A DNA stretch of 64,000 nt, from NCBI RefSeq assembly GCF_001425235.1, contig NZ_LMEA01000008.1:310001-374000 (forward strand), given 5' to 3'. The DNA comes from Devosia sp. Root413D1. Lineage in GTDB: Bacteria > Pseudomonadota > Alphaproteobacteria > Rhizobiales > Devosiaceae. Below are positions 1 to 8,798 of the stretch, piece after piece. A program made the translations under genes and the position numbers. A model generated the notes under the pieces. That model did not search any database. It worked only from the letters and a program-made list of their open reading frames with translations, and had not been told where the DNA came from. Each line of letters begins with the position of its first letter. Position 1 is the first letter of the stretch.

Positions 1-2
1 CC

Positions 3-722
3 CCCAACGGCGGTAATGTCGGCATCGCCTTTGCCATCCCGGCCAGCGTCGTCAAGCAGGTGACCGGCCAGCTGATCCAGAGCGGCACCGTGACCCGCGG
101 CTTCCTCGGCGTCGGCATCCAGGACGTCAACCGCGACATCGCCGACAGCGTCGGTCTGAAGGATGCGGCTGGCGCACTGGTCACCGAACCCACCAAGGAC
201 AGCCCGGCCGACAAGGCCGGCGTCAAGTCCGGCGACGTGATCACCGCGGTGGATGGCCAGGCCGTCACCAACGCGCTCGACCTGAGCCGCACCATTGCCG
301 GCAAGAACCCCGGCACCGCTGTGGAACTGTCGGTGTGGCGCGACGGCAAGGAGCAGAAGATCTCGGTGACCCTGGGCAAGCTCGAAGAGGCGGCCAAGCC
401 GTCCGAAGAGCAGCAGCAGGCTCCTGCCGAGGAACCGGCCGCTCCGGCCCCGACCAGCGTCGGCCTGACCCTCGTGCCGAACTCGGGCGGTGAAGGCCTC
501 TTGATCCAGGACGTCGATCCGAATTCGGCGGCTGCCGAGAAGGGCTTCGCCGTGGGCGACACCATTCTCGAGGTCAACAACCAGGCCGTGTCGTCGGTCG
601 CCGACTTCGAGAAGGCCGTGCAGGGCGTCAAGGACGCCGGCCGCAGCACTGCCCTGGTCAAGGCGCAGCGCGACGGCAACACTCGCTTCATCGGCTTGCC
701 GATCACCGAAGCCAAGTCTTAA
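3..722 (+). CDS. HtrA/DegP-family periplasmic serine protease, 3' part
   Basis: The reading frame is open from the first complete codon of the window, so the gene is cut at its 5' end. The first visible residues, GGNVGIAFAIP, match the end of the trypsin-like domain of DegP/HtrA proteases, just after the catalytic Ser, which lies outside the window. Two PDZ domains follow: roughly residues 25-125 (motif RGFLGVGIQ, then PADKAGVKSGDVI) and 150-235 (GLLIQDVDPNSAAAEKG, VGDTILEVN), joined by a linker rich in Glu, Ala and Pro. The family degrades or refolds damaged proteins in the periplasm. A terminator hairpin follows the stop codon. The two-component pair downstream may respond to envelope stress, but that is inference from position only. 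Confidence 0.93.
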   Translation, partial: PNGGNVGIAFAIPASVVKQVTGQLIQSGTVTRGFLGVGIQDVNRDIADSVGLKDAAGALVTEPTKDSPADKAGVKSGDVITAVDGQAVTNALDLSRTIAGKNPGTAVELSVWRDGKEQKISVTLGKLEEAAKPSEEQQQAPAEEPAAPAPTSVGLTLVPNSGGEGLLIQDVDPNSAAAEKGFAVGDTILEVNNQAVSSVADFEKAVQGVKDAGRSTALVKAQRDGNTRFIGLPITEAKS

Positions 723-730
723 TCACTGCC

Positions 731-765
731 GGGCTCCGGGGCATCTGCTCCGGAGCCCGTTTCCC
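731..765 (+). terminator. Rho-independent terminator after the HtrA gene
   Basis: A perfect 9-bp inverted repeat, GGGCTCCGG at 731-739 and its complement at 750-758, has a 10-nt loop and is followed by a pyrimidine run (GTTTCCCTT). It begins 8 bases after the stop codon. The T-tract is weak. Confidence 0.7.
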
Positions 766-768
766 TTA

Positions 769-832
769 CGTCGTCCTCGCCAAGACCGGGATCCGCAAGG
801 GTTCCGGTCTTTGCCGGAATGACGCAGAATAG
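769..832. repeat. REP-type palindromic intergenic element
   Basis: Two imperfect complementary arms of about 26 bases surround a short GCAA turn. The right arm, read on the minus strand, is CGTCATTCCGGCAAAGACC, a motif typical of extragenic palindromes in alphaproteobacteria. Longer relatives with a slightly different core sit at 21440-21526 and 55374-55463. It lies between the HtrA terminator and the response regulator gene. Confidence 0.6.
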
Positions 833-847
833 CGTGGGGCCTGTCAC

Positions 848-1519
848 ATGAAGATTCTGCTGATCGAAGACGACCGCGAGGCAGCGAGCTACCTGATCCA
901 GGCGCTCGACGAAGCGGGTCACATCACCCACCACGCCAGCGACGGCGAGACCGGCTACGCCATGGCGTCGTCGATGGATTACGACGTGCTGGTGGTCGAT
1001 CGCATGCTGCCGCGCCGTGATGGCCTCTCCATCATCGAGAGCCTGCGTGCCGAGGATGACAAGACCCCGGTGCTGATCCTCTCGGCGCTCGGCGAGGTCG
1101 ACGACCGGGTGACCGGCCTCCGGGCCGGCGGCGACGACTACCTGGTCAAGCCCTATGCCTTCACCGAACTGCTCGCCCGCATCGAAGTGCTGGCCCGCCG
1201 CTCGTCGCCGGCCGAGGCCGCGACCAGTTTCGAGGTCGGTGGGCTGGCGCTCGATCGGCTCAGCCGCAAGGTGGAGCGCGACGGCGAGCAGATCCTGTTG
1301 CAGCCGCGTGAGTTCCGGCTGCTCGAATACCTAATGAAGAATGCCGGCAAGGTGGTGACCCGCACCATGCTGCTCGAGAACGTCTGGGACTATCACTTCG
1401 ACCCCCAGACCAACGTCATCGACGTGCACATGTCGCGGCTTCGCGCCAAGATCGACAAGGGTCACGCCAACCCGCTGCTGCACACCATCCGCGGCGCGGG
1501 CTACATGATCCGCGACTGA
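848..1519 (+). CDS. OmpR/PhoB-family response regulator
   Basis: This 223-residue protein has an N-terminal receiver domain (about 1-118). The acidic pocket is at E8-D9-D10, the phosphoacceptor Asp is D51 in VVDRMLPRRDG, and the conserved Lys is in DDYLVKPY. A C-terminal winged-helix DNA-binding domain follows (about 125-221), with the family motifs LQPREFRLLEYL and VIDVHMSRLRAKID. It should be phosphorylated by the kinase encoded 3 bases downstream and then bind direct repeats in its target promoters. The order RR-HK-(short gap)-glnE next to a degP-like gene is, as I recall, common in Hyphomicrobiales. The signal is not evident from the sequence. Confidence 0.95.
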   Translation: MKILLIEDDREAASYLIQALDEAGHITHHASDGETGYAMASSMDYDVLVVDRMLPRRDGLSIIESLRAEDDKTPVLILSALGEVDDRVTGLRAGGDDYLVKPYAFTELLARIEVLARRSSPAEAATSFEVGGLALDRLSRKVERDGEQILLQPREFRLLEYLMKNAGKVVTRTMLLENVWDYHFDPQTNVIDVHMSRLRAKIDKGHANPLLHTIRGAGYMIRD

Positions 1520-1521
1520 CG

Positions 1522-2934
1522 ATGTTCAGGCTCGCCCAGCTCTGGCGCACCACCACCGTGCGCCTCACCGCGCTCTTCATCGCAATCTTCGTGATCTTCG
1601 CGGTGGTGCTGCTCGGGCTGATTACCTGGCAGACCTCGGTACAGTTGCAGCGGCAGCAGACCGATGCCATCGACCGCGAGGCGGTGCAGTTCAAGCGGCT
1701 CGACAGCGACGGCGGCTTCCGCGCCACTATCATTGCTGTGCAGCGTCTGGCGAGCCAGCCGGGGCCGGGCATCTACTACCTCGCCGATCCCGCTGGGCAA
1801 CTGATCGTCGGCAACGTCACCGACCTGCCGCCTGAAGTGCTGGCCGAGCCCGGCACCTACAGTTTCAACTATTCCAAGCCCCGGCTGTTCGACGATCCGG
1901 ACGGCGAAGCCGACGACCCGACGCCGCAGCGCCAGGGCTACGCCATGGTGCGCTCCGACAAGCTGCCGAGCGGGCTGATCCTCGTGGTCGGGCGCGACGT
2001 GGTCGAGCGGCGCGGCTTCACCGCCATCGTGCTGCAATGGTTTGCGGTCGGCGCCGGCGGCATCCTGCTGTTCTCGCTGGTGGCTGGTGTGCTGACTGCG
2101 GTGCGCGTGCTGCGCCGCATCGACACCATCTCGTCGACCTCCAACAAGATCATGTCAGGCAACCTCAGCGAGCGCGTGCCGGTCACTAGGCGCAACGACG
2201 AGTTCGACGCGCTCGCCACCAACCTCAACCTCATGCTCGACCGTATCGAAAAGCTGATGCAGGGGATGAAGGAGGTGACCGACAATGTCGCCCACGATCT
2301 CAAAACCCCGCTCACCCGGCTGCGCAACCAGGCAGAATCGGCGCTGCGCGATGGGCAGGGCGAAGAGACGCGCAAACAGGCGCTCGAGACGACGATCGAG
2401 GAGAGCGACAAGCTCATCAAGACCTTCAATGCGCTGCTGATGATCGCCCGCGCCGAGGCCGGTACGCCATCGGGCGCACTGAGCGAGATCGACCTGAGCG
2501 CGGTGGTGACCGACGTCGCCGAACTCTACGGCCCATTGGCCGAAGATGAAGGGCTGACCATCGAGACCGACATCGCCGAGGGCATCAGGATCAACGGCAA
2601 CCGCGAACTGCTCGGGCAGGCGCTGGTGAACCTGATCGAGAACGCGCTGAAATACTATGAGCCAGAAGCGGGCAAGGCGGGCCGGATAGCGGTGAGCCTC
2701 AAGCGCGACGGCAGCAAAGTCCGCATCGAGGTGGCCGATAACGGCCCGGGCATTCCCGCCGAAGACCGCGGCCGCGTGGTCGAGCGCTTCGTCCGGCTGG
2801 AAAAAAGCCGCACGGAGCCCGGGTCGGGGTTGGGCCTGTCGCTGGTGGCGGCGGTGGCGCAGCTGCACAAGGGCGAGCTGCGGCTCGAGGACAATGCTCC
2901 GGGCGTACGGGCGGTGGTCGAGCTGCCGGGCTGA
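1522..2934 (+). CDS. Membrane sensor histidine kinase
   Basis: This 470-residue kinase starts 2 bases after the regulator stop codon, so the two are co-translated. It has a transmembrane helix near residues 15-37, a periplasmic sensor of about 130 residues with no recognisable fold, a second helix near 170-193 and a HAMP linker. The dimerisation/phosphotransfer domain carries H258 in DNVAHDLKTPLTRLR. The ATPase domain shows the N box (NLIENALKYY), G1 box (VADNGPGIP) and G2 box (GSGLGLSLV). It presumably autophosphorylates H258 and passes the phosphate to D51 of its partner. The ligand cannot be read from the sequence. Confidence 0.95.
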   Translation: MFRLAQLWRTTTVRLTALFIAIFVIFAVVLLGLITWQTSVQLQRQQTDAIDREAVQFKRLDSDGGFRATIIAVQRLASQPGPGIYYLADPAGQLIVGNVTDLPPEVLAEPGTYSFNYSKPRLFDDPDGEADDPTPQRQGYAMVRSDKLPSGLILVVGRDVVERRGFTAIVLQWFAVGAGGILLFSLVAGVLTAVRVLRRIDTISSTSNKIMSGNLSERVPVTRRNDEFDALATNLNLMLDRIEKLMQGMKEVTDNVAHDLKTPLTRLRNQAESALRDGQGEETRKQALETTIEESDKLIKTFNALLMIARAEAGTPSGALSEIDLSAVVTDVAELYGPLAEDEGLTIETDIAEGIRINGNRELLGQALVNLIENALKYYEPEAGKAGRIAVSLKRDGSKVRIEVADNGPGIPAEDRGRVVERFVRLEKSRTEPGSGLGLSLVAAVAQLHKGELRLEDNAPGVRAVVELPG

Positions 2935-2965
2935 GCGCGCCAAACTCCATGCAATTTGCAATCGT

Positions 2966-2989
2966 CTTGTAAACCTGTGGAGATACAAG
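2966..2989. promoter_or_regulatory. Inverted repeat upstream of a small gene
   Basis: The arms CTTGTA (2966-2971) and TACAAG (2984-2989) are exact complements separated by 12 bases, within an AT-richer patch between the kinase gene and the small ORF at 3008. A second partial palindrome, TGCAATTTGCA, lies just upstream. Either could be a regulator site; no regulator can be named. Confidence 0.35.
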
Positions 2990-3007
2990 CCGTGGCATGA
3001 GGCAAGC

Positions 3008-3217
3008 ATGACCACCTTCGTTGTCCACATACCGGCCGCGGAAGTCCACCGGTTCTACATGTTCGATCAGGGCGCCGTGCAAAGGGTGCCCGCACCTCAC
3101 GTGGTGAGCCTCCGGCCGGACCGCTCGATCATGGTCGTGCGCACCACCTTCCGCACCGTCAGCAAGATGGCCAAGATGTTCCCCGACTGGCATTTTCAGG
3201 CACTGCTCGGGGCTTAG
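3008..3217 (+). CDS. Hypothetical small protein
   Basis: This encodes 69 residues with no recognised domain, signal peptide or membrane helix. The sequence is basic and of mixed hydrophobicity, beginning MTTFVVHIPAAEVHRF. I chose the ATG at 3008 because upstream in-frame sequence runs back into the kinase gene. The ribosome site is weak (GAGGC, 7 bases before the ATG). An AT-rich patch with an inverted repeat upstream and a strong hairpin 32 bases downstream of the stop are compatible with a separate transcription unit. A longer frame on the opposite strand looks like a shadow. It may not be translated. Confidence 0.45.
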   Translation: MTTFVVHIPAAEVHRFYMFDQGAVQRVPAPHVVSLRPDRSIMVVRTTFRTVSKMAKMFPDWHFQALLGA

Positions 3218-3248
3218 TGGGCCTGGCCCAAAGGTATCAGTCGGCGGC

Positions 3249-3270
3249 CCTCCCCCGTAAACGGGGGAGG
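3249..3270. terminator. Hairpin between convergent genes
   Basis: CCTCCCCCGT and its exact complement ACGGGGGAGG are separated by only AA, giving a very stable 10-bp hairpin. It lies between the small gene ending at 3217 and the convergent gene ending at 3295, so it may stop transcription from both sides. There is no clear T-tract, and it also resembles the C-rich palindromes at 27231-27304 and 58904-59028. Confidence 0.5.
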
Positions 3271-3294
3271 ATCACAGAAGACTGCACGTCCGGT

Positions 3295-3915
3295 CTAGTG
3301 CGCGGTCTGTACCGACGTCTCGCCGATACCGATGCCGGCGACTTTGCCGCCCTTGATCAGGTAGCCGATATACTGCGCGATGTCCGAATAGCCGCCCGGG
3401 CGGTCGGAGCGGTAGGCGATCTTGCTGCCCGAGGCGGCGCCGAAGGTGGCCTTGAGCTCGGCGGTGGAGGCGCCGAGGCCCGGGATGCCGAAGTTCGGCG
3501 CGGTGAGCCCGGCTGGCGCGGCGTCACAGCTCTTCGACGGCTTGCTGGCAGCTTCCGCGGCCACCATCATCACGAACTCGTATCCGCCCAGTGCGTTCGA
3601 GATGAACCACACATTGGCGCCCTCGGCGCCGTAGCACAGCCAGTCGGCGCGGCCGGTGCCGTCGCCCTCGCGCCGGATCGTGCCGCCAAAGGCCTTCTGC
3701 ACGTCCTTGAGCTTGGTGCGCTGCAACTGCACGGTCAGCTTGCCGACGCCGATCGCCTTGACCGGCGCCTTCTCGATATTGGCTTTGCTGAAGTTGAAGC
3801 TGTTGCCGAAGATCGCCTCGCCCATGCCATCGAGACCGGCAGCGGAGGCAGGGATGGTCGTGAGGACGAGGGCGGCCAGAAGGGTGACAGTAAGGGCGGC
3901 AATACGGGTGCGCAT
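3295..3915 (-). CDS. Secreted hypothetical protein
   Basis: This 206-residue protein begins with a clear Sec signal peptide: basic start MRTR, a hydrophobic stretch to about residue 22, and a likely cleavage site after ASA at residues 24-26. The mature part is neutral to basic, with two cysteines (in WLCYGAEG and SKSCDAA) that could form a disulfide in the periplasm. I recognise no domain. It is flanked by convergent genes on one side and by the divergent glnE on the other, so it is probably a single-gene unit. Its function is unknown. Confidence 0.8.
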   Translation of the reverse strand: MRTRIAALTVTLLAALVLTTIPASAAGLDGMGEAIFGNSFNFSKANIEKAPVKAIGVGKLTVQLQRTKLKDVQKAFGGTIRREGDGTGRADWLCYGAEGANVWFISNALGGYEFVMMVAAEAASKPSKSCDAAPAGLTAPNFGIPGLGASTAELKATFGAASGSKIAYRSDRPGGYSDIAQYIGYLIKGGKVAGIGIGETSVQTAH

Positions 3916-4038
3916 GCGGGGCTCTTCGGATTTGGCTGGCGCGGGAACATAGCGGGACCGATGCCGAAATCCAGTGACTTTTAGGCTTAGCGCCTGCGCC
4001 GCAATGACATCCGGGGTGGGGCAGGGTATCGAGGGGGC

Positions 4039-6810
4039 ATGAAAGTCGCGCTCGAAACCCTTCTCGCTTCAGCCCCTTACCTCCAAAGTCTCGCCGATCG
4101 TCACGCCGACTGGTTCGCCGCGGCGCGAAAGCTGTCGCCCGATACGGCGCTGGCGGCGGTGCTCGATCAGGTGGCGAAGGCCGGGCAGGCAGCGTCGACT
4201 GAGGACGAGATCGGGCGCGAATTGCGCATTGCCAAGGGGCGTGTCGCGCTGCTGGCGGCGGTGTCGGAAGTCGAGGGGCGCTGGACCACGGCACAATCCA
4301 CAGCGGCACTCTCCGATCTCGCCGATGCGGCGCTCGACGCCGGGCTCGAGGTGCTGCTGCGGCTTGCCGCGGCGCGTGGGCTGACCGGGGCGACGGCGGC
4401 CAATTCGGGGCTGGCGCTGTTCGCGCTCGGCAAGCATGGCGGGCGCGAGCTCAACTATTCGAGCGACATCGACATCGTGGCGTTCTTCGATCCCGACAAG
4501 GGGGCAGTGAAGGAGCGCGGTGAGGAGACAAAGTTCTTCACGCGCATCGTGCAGCGGCTGGCGAGCCTGATGCAGGACCGCACCGAGCACGGCTACGTGT
4601 TCCGCACCGATCTGCGGCTCCGCCCCGACCCCGGCGCCACCCCGGTGGCGCTGCCGACCGAGGCGGCGCTCGCCTACTACGAGAGCCGCGGGCAGAACTG
4701 GGAGCGGGCGGCCTGGATCAAGGCGCGGCCCTGCGCCGGCGACAGGGAGGTGGGGGAACGGTTCCTCAAGGACCTCGCCCCCTATGTGTGGCGGAAGCAC
4801 CTCGACTTCGCGACCATCGCCGACATCCAGGCGATGAAGCGCCAGATCAATATCACCAAGAATGTCGGCGATGCGCGCGTCGCCGGGCACAACGTCAAGC
4901 TCGGCCTGGGCGGCATCCGCGAGATCGAGTTCTTCACCCAGACCCAGCAACTGATCGCCGGCGGGCGCGACCAGGCGCTACGCGTCCGCCCTACGGCACT
5001 GGCGCTGAAGGCGCTGGCGGCGGCCAACTGGATTTCGAGGCGGGCGGCCGAGGATCTGACACGGATCTACTGGTTCCTGCGCGGCGTCGAGAACCGGCTG
5101 CAGATGCTGCGCGACGAGCAGACCCATGTGATGCCCGAGGCCGAGGCGGATATCGCGGTGATCGGCACACTGATGGGCGAAACCAATCTGCCAGCGTTCG
5201 AAACGGCTTATCGGGCGGCGTTGAATCAGGTTGTGGGGTACTATTCCGACCTCTTCGCCGAGGGCGAAAGCCTCGCGGCGGGCGGCGGCAACCTGGTGTT
5301 CACCGGCTCGGACGATGACCCCGAGACCATCGAGACGCTGAGCGGCATGGGCTTCAAGGCCCCCTCCAAGGCCATCGAGACGGTGAAGAAGTGGCACTAT
5401 GGCAGCTACGCTGCGACCCGCGCTGCGGCAGCGCGAGCCCATCTCACCGAGCTCTTGCCAGCTCTGCTCGCGACCATTTCGGGTGCCGGCAATCCCGACG
5501 AGGCGCTGGCGCGCTTCGACGACTTCCTCTCCCGTCTGCCCTCCGGCGTGCAGCTCTTCGCGCTCCTCCGCAACCACGAGAACCTCAGGAGCCTGCTCGT
5601 CGCGCTGATGGCCTCGGCGCCGCGCATGGCCGACGCGGTGATCCACCGCGCGCATGTGATGGACGGGCTGATCGACCCGGCTTTCGCCGACGACGTGCGG
5701 CGACGCGAGACGCTGCTCGGCAAGATCGAGGCGTTCTTCGCCGATGCGCGCGACTACCAGGATGTGATCGACCGGGCCCGCATCATCGGCCAGGAGCAGA
5801 TGTTCCTGATCGCCGCGGGCTTGCTCGCCGGCTCGATGGACGCGGCGCGGGCCGGGGAGCAGTTCACCACTTTGGCCGAAGCGTTGCTGACCCGGCTGTT
5901 CGACGCCGTGCGGCGCGAGTTCGAGAAGCGGCATGGCGTGGTGCCCGGCGCGCGGGTAGCGCTGCTCGCCTTCGGCAAGATGGCGAGCCGCGAAATGACG
6001 GCGCGCTCCGACCTCGACTTCATCATGCTCTACGACACCGCCAGCGCCGACGAGTCCGATGGCGAGAAGCCACTGGCGGCTAGCCAATACTATGCGCGGC
6101 TGACGCAGCGACTATTGGCGGCGCTGAGCGCCCCGACCTCCGAGGGGGTGCTCTACGAGGCCGACATGCGGCTGCGGCCGTCGGGCAATGCAGGCCCCTT
6201 GGCCACCAGCCTTTTGGGCTTCATCCAGTACCACCACGAGAGCGCCTGGACCTGGGAGCACCTGGCGCTGAGCCGGGCCCGCGTCGTCTATGCCGATGGC
6301 GAACTGGGCGCCAAGGTCGATGCGACCGTGGCCGAAATCTTGGCCCGACCACGCGACAGGGCAAAGACCATCGACGACGTGCTGACCATGCGCGCCCTGA
6401 TGAGCAAGGAGCGGCCGCCGCGCCACGCCTTCGACCTGAAGCTCGCGGCGGGCGGGCTGGTCGATCTCGAGTTCATCGCGCAATCGGCACAGCTGGTGGC
6501 CGGCGACACGGTAGCGGCACCGCAGGCTACCACCGGCGTGGTGCTGCGCCGCCTGGCCGAAACCGGCTTGGTGCCCGAAGGGCTGCGGCTGGCCGAGATC
6601 CTCGAGCTTTACTCCACCGTGCTGCAGGTGATGAGTGCGGCGCTGGCCGACCCGTTCAAGGACGAAGGCTGGACCGAAGCCTTCCGCGAACTGCTGGCGC
6701 AGCGCACCAACACCCCGAATTTCGAGCGGCTCGCCGCCGATATCAGCGAGATGGAAGCCGAGGTCAGCGCCGCAGCCGGGGCGTGGTACGCCAAGGCGCG
6801 CGGGCTCTAG
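4039..6810 (+). CDS. glnE: Glutamine synthetase adenylyltransferase/deadenylase
   Basis: The 923-residue protein has the two nucleotidyltransferase halves of GlnE. The N-terminal deadenylating half has GKHGGRELNYSSDID near residues 130-145; the C-terminal adenylylating half has FGKMASREMTARSDLD near 643-658. Helical bundles occur in between and at the end. Length fits the family (about 950). It attaches AMP to, or removes it from, a Tyr of glutamine synthetase in response to PII, lowering ammonia assimilation when nitrogen is plentiful. It is a single-gene unit divergent from the secreted protein and convergent with the next gene, whose stop codon lies 3 bases away. Confidence 0.97.
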   Translation: MKVALETLLASAPYLQSLADRHADWFAAARKLSPDTALAAVLDQVAKAGQAASTEDEIGRELRIAKGRVALLAAVSEVEGRWTTAQSTAALSDLADAALDAGLEVLLRLAAARGLTGATAANSGLALFALGKHGGRELNYSSDIDIVAFFDPDKGAVKERGEETKFFTRIVQRLASLMQDRTEHGYVFRTDLRLRPDPGATPVALPTEAALAYYESRGQNWERAAWIKARPCAGDREVGERFLKDLAPYVWRKHLDFATIADIQAMKRQINITKNVGDARVAGHNVKLGLGGIREIEFFTQTQQLIAGGRDQALRVRPTALALKALAAANWISRRAAEDLTRIYWFLRGVENRLQMLRDEQTHVMPEAEADIAVIGTLMGETNLPAFETAYRAALNQVVGYYSDLFAEGESLAAGGGNLVFTGSDDDPETIETLSGMGFKAPSKAIETVKKWHYGSYAATRAAAARAHLTELLPALLATISGAGNPDEALARFDDFLSRLPSGVQLFALLRNHENLRSLLVALMASAPRMADAVIHRAHVMDGLIDPAFADDVRRRETLLGKIEAFFADARDYQDVIDRARIIGQEQMFLIAAGLLAGSMDAARAGEQFTTLAEALLTRLFDAVRREFEKRHGVVPGARVALLAFGKMASREMTARSDLDFIMLYDTASADESDGEKPLAASQYYARLTQRLLAALSAPTSEGVLYEADMRLRPSGNAGPLATSLLGFIQYHHESAWTWEHLALSRARVVYADGELGAKVDATVAEILARPRDRAKTIDDVLTMRALMSKERPPRHAFDLKLAAGGLVDLEFIAQSAQLVAGDTVAAPQATTGVVLRRLAETGLVPEGLRLAEILELYSTVLQVMSAALADPFKDEGWTEAFRELLAQRTNTPNFERLAADISEMEAEVSAAAGAWYAKARGL

Positions 6811-6813
6811 TCT

Positions 6814-7542
6814 TCACGCCCCGATCGGCGCGTGACCAATGGCATAGGCGCCGAGGAACAGCGCCCAGTCGTTGATGATATGCGCGCCCGCCGACACCCA
6901 GAGGTTGCGCGTGACGAGGTATGAGAGCGTCAGCACGATACGCGCCGTGCCGATGATGCCGAGGCACTGCACGATGTTCCAGCCATAGGTCGGCAGGTGC
7001 AGGGCGGAGAACCACAGGGTCGAAACGACGACGGCGATGGCGAGGCCGACGCGCTTCGACAGGCCGAACCGGCTGACGCAGAGCCACAGCACCGCCAGCA
7101 GCGGCAGGATGGTGGTCACCTCCTCGCCGATCAGCTGGATGAAGGTGCGGGCGAGGAACAGCACGAGCTCGGCCGGCCCAATCCCGGCGAGCGACGTCAC
7201 CGCCGGATTCGCCACCATCGGGGTCAGCAGGCCGAGCAGGAAGCCCGCCGTCCCGGAGACGACGATGGTGAGCACTCCAAAACCGAGCGACTGGCCGAAC
7301 TGCTTGATGCCATAGCGGCCAAACAGCGCCCTCCAATTGGAGCCGGCGACCATTGCGAGAGCGCCGAGCGGGATGGCGACGAAGAGGACCGTGGGGACGA
7401 AGTTGAGGGGAGCATCGCGGAGCGGCAGGGCGACCAGGGCCGCGAAGCCGAGAGCCACGGCCAGCAGAATCAGCAGCCAGCCGCGGCCGGAAATCTCGAC
7501 CGGCCGTCCATCATAGAACGGCAGGTCCGTGTGTTCGCTCAT
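6814..7542 (-). CDS. CPBP-family intramembrane protein (degenerate protease motif)
   Basis: The 242-residue hydrophobic protein has about 6-7 membrane helices and the three regions of the CPBP (Abi/Rce1-like) family: Glu pair in LIGEEVTTIL, FSALH, and GAHIINDW. The classical first motif is EExxxR; here the Arg position is not Arg, while the second-motif His and the third-motif His/Asn are present. Members cleave membrane-embedded peptides or CAAX-like substrates, or act in bacteriocin self-protection. Whether this one is active is doubtful. Its 3' end almost abuts glnE on the opposite strand. No partner gene suggests a substrate. Confidence 0.85.
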   Translation of the reverse strand: MSEHTDLPFYDGRPVEISGRGWLLILLAVALGFAALVALPLRDAPLNFVPTVLFVAIPLGALAMVAGSNWRALFGRYGIKQFGQSLGFGVLTIVVSGTAGFLLGLLTPMVANPAVTSLAGIGPAELVLFLARTFIQLIGEEVTTILPLLAVLWLCVSRFGLSKRVGLAIAVVVSTLWFSALHLPTYGWNIVQCLGIIGTARIVLTLSYLVTRNLWVSAGAHIINDWALFLGAYAIGHAPIGA

Positions 7543-7604
7543 CTCTGCCCCCGGTGCTCTATCGGCCCACTAGGCCATGGAACCCCTGGTGGCGTCGAGG
7601 TGGC

Positions 7605-8030
7605 TCAGGCGGGGGCGTACGCGACTTCCACATCCAGCACCCAGGTGATGCCGAAGCGGTCCCTGAGCATGCCGTAGAGCGGCGACCAGTTGGCCGGGGC
7701 GAGCGGCTGCAGGACCGTCGCGCCAGCCGCGAGCTTCTGCCAGTAGGGGGCGACTTCCTCGGCGTTGCTGCCGCGCACCGAGACGAAGACCGGGATTTCG
7801 CCCGGGTTCCAGCCGAGGCGCGATGGCACGTCGTAGGCCATGATGCGGAAGCCGCTCTCGGCCTCCACCTGGCCCCACATCACCTGGTCGGCCTCGTCGG
7901 GGCTCTGCACCGCGCCGGCGTCCCTGTAGGTGACGACTGCTTGCTGGCCGCCGAACACCGACTGGTAGAAGGCGAGGGCGGCGCGGGCATCGCCGCGGAA
8001 GTTGAGGTGGGTGGTGGTCTTGATGGTCAT
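7605..8030 (-). CDS. PhnB-like VOC superfamily protein
   Basis: This encodes 141 residues starting MTIKTTTHLNF, with the PhnB-type VOC pattern: FRGDARAALAFYQSVFGG near the start and DRFGITWVLDVE at the end, each from one beta-alpha-beta-beta-beta module. PhnB-like proteins are annotated as 3-demethylubiquinone-9 3-methyltransferase-like but mostly lack an assigned reaction. The ATG at 8030 opens the protein right at the conserved beta-strand. It is divergent from a YafY-type regulator, and the palindrome at 8079-8101 lies in the shared promoter, so the regulator probably controls it. Confidence 0.9.
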   Translation of the reverse strand: MTIKTTTHLNFRGDARAALAFYQSVFGGQQAVVTYRDAGAVQSPDEADQVMWGQVEAESGFRIMAYDVPSRLGWNPGEIPVFVSVRGSNAEEVAPYWQKLAAGATVLQPLAPANWSPLYGMLRDRFGITWVLDVEVAYAPA

Positions 8031-8078
8031 GGCATGGCTCCTGTTTGCTGGCCTGATGCGACCTGCTATAGCCGGGGC

Positions 8079-8101
8079 CAACTGCCACTTTCTGTCAGTT
8101 G
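8079..8101. promoter_or_regulatory. Palindromic operator between the PhnB-like gene and the YafY regulator
   Basis: CAACTG (8079-8084) and CAGTTG (8096-8101) are exact inverted copies, and the flanking inner bases CCA/TGT extend the dyad to 8 of 9 positions around a 5-base centre. It ends one base before the regulator start codon and about 50 bases from the divergent gene, where a repressor could block both. TATAGC, read on the minus strand at 8065-8070, is a possible -10 for the PhnB-like gene. Confidence 0.55.
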
Positions 8102-8102
8102 G

Positions 8103-8798
8103 ATGATGGCCCGACCCGACCGGCTTTTCCGCCTGCTGCAGGCGATGCGCGTGCTGCCCGCCCCGATCACCGCCGCTCGCCTCGCCGAGGAGACCGAGGT
8201 GTCGCTGCGCTCGCTGTATCGCGACATCGACAGCCTGCGCGCTGCGGGGGCGCGCATCGAGGGCGAGCGCGGCTATGGCTACCGGCTGATCGAGGACTAT
8301 GCGCTGCCGCCGCAGACCTTCGACCGTGATGAGATCGAGGCGCTGGCGCTGGGGCTGGCCGAAGTGAAGCGGATGGGCGATCCCGCGCTGGCGAAGGCCG
8401 CAGCCTCGGTGCTGGCCAAGGTTGCGGCGACGCTGCCGGACGATCGCGAGCAGCATCTGTTCCACGCCGTCTCGCAGGTTTACCGACCGGACGCCCGCTT
8501 TGCCGCCGGGCTCGATATGGACCTCGTGCGCCAGGCCTGCTGGCGCGAAGAAGCGCTCGCCATCCGCTACACCGACAAGGCCGGCGCAACCTCCGAGCGC
8601 ACCATCCTGCCGCTGGCCGTCGTCTACACCGAAGGCACGCTCACCGTTCTCGCCTGGTGCTGCCTGCGCGAAGCGTTCCGGATGTTTCGGGCGGATGGGA
8701 TCAGCCAGCTGCGGCTGGCCGGGACCAGCTTTCGGCCGCGACGCGTGGTGCTGCTGCGGGAGTATCTGGCGGAGCTGCAGGGGAGGAGGACGGGATAG
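8103..8798 (+). CDS. YafY-type (HTH + WYL) transcriptional regulator
   Basis: The 231-residue protein starts MMARPDRLFRLLQAMR, the typical opening of YafY/DeoR-like regulators. A winged helix covers about 1-60 (RLAEETEVSLRSLYRDIDSL) and a WYL ligand-binding domain covers about 130-215 (REEALAIRYTDK, LPLAVVYTEGTLTVLAWC). WYL domains sense small ligands or nucleic acids. It is divergently paired with a PhnB-like gene, an arrangement I know from many proteobacteria, and it probably regulates that gene and itself through the palindrome upstream. The ATG at 8103 and the next codon, also ATG, are equally possible starts. Confidence 0.9.
   Translation: MMARPDRLFRLLQAMRVLPAPITAARLAEETEVSLRSLYRDIDSLRAAGARIEGERGYGYRLIEDYALPPQTFDRDEIEALALGLAEVKRMGDPALAKAAASVLAKVAATLPDDREQHLFHAVSQVYRPDARFAAGLDMDLVRQACWREEALAIRYTDKAGATSERTILPLAVVYTEGTLTVLAWCCLREAFRMFRADGISQLRLAGTSFRPRRVVLLREYLAELQGRRTG

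Noticed and set aside
4978-6087. Minus-strand open frame opposite glnE
   Set aside because: glnE motifs on the plus strand are complete over this stretch; the antisense product has no domain.
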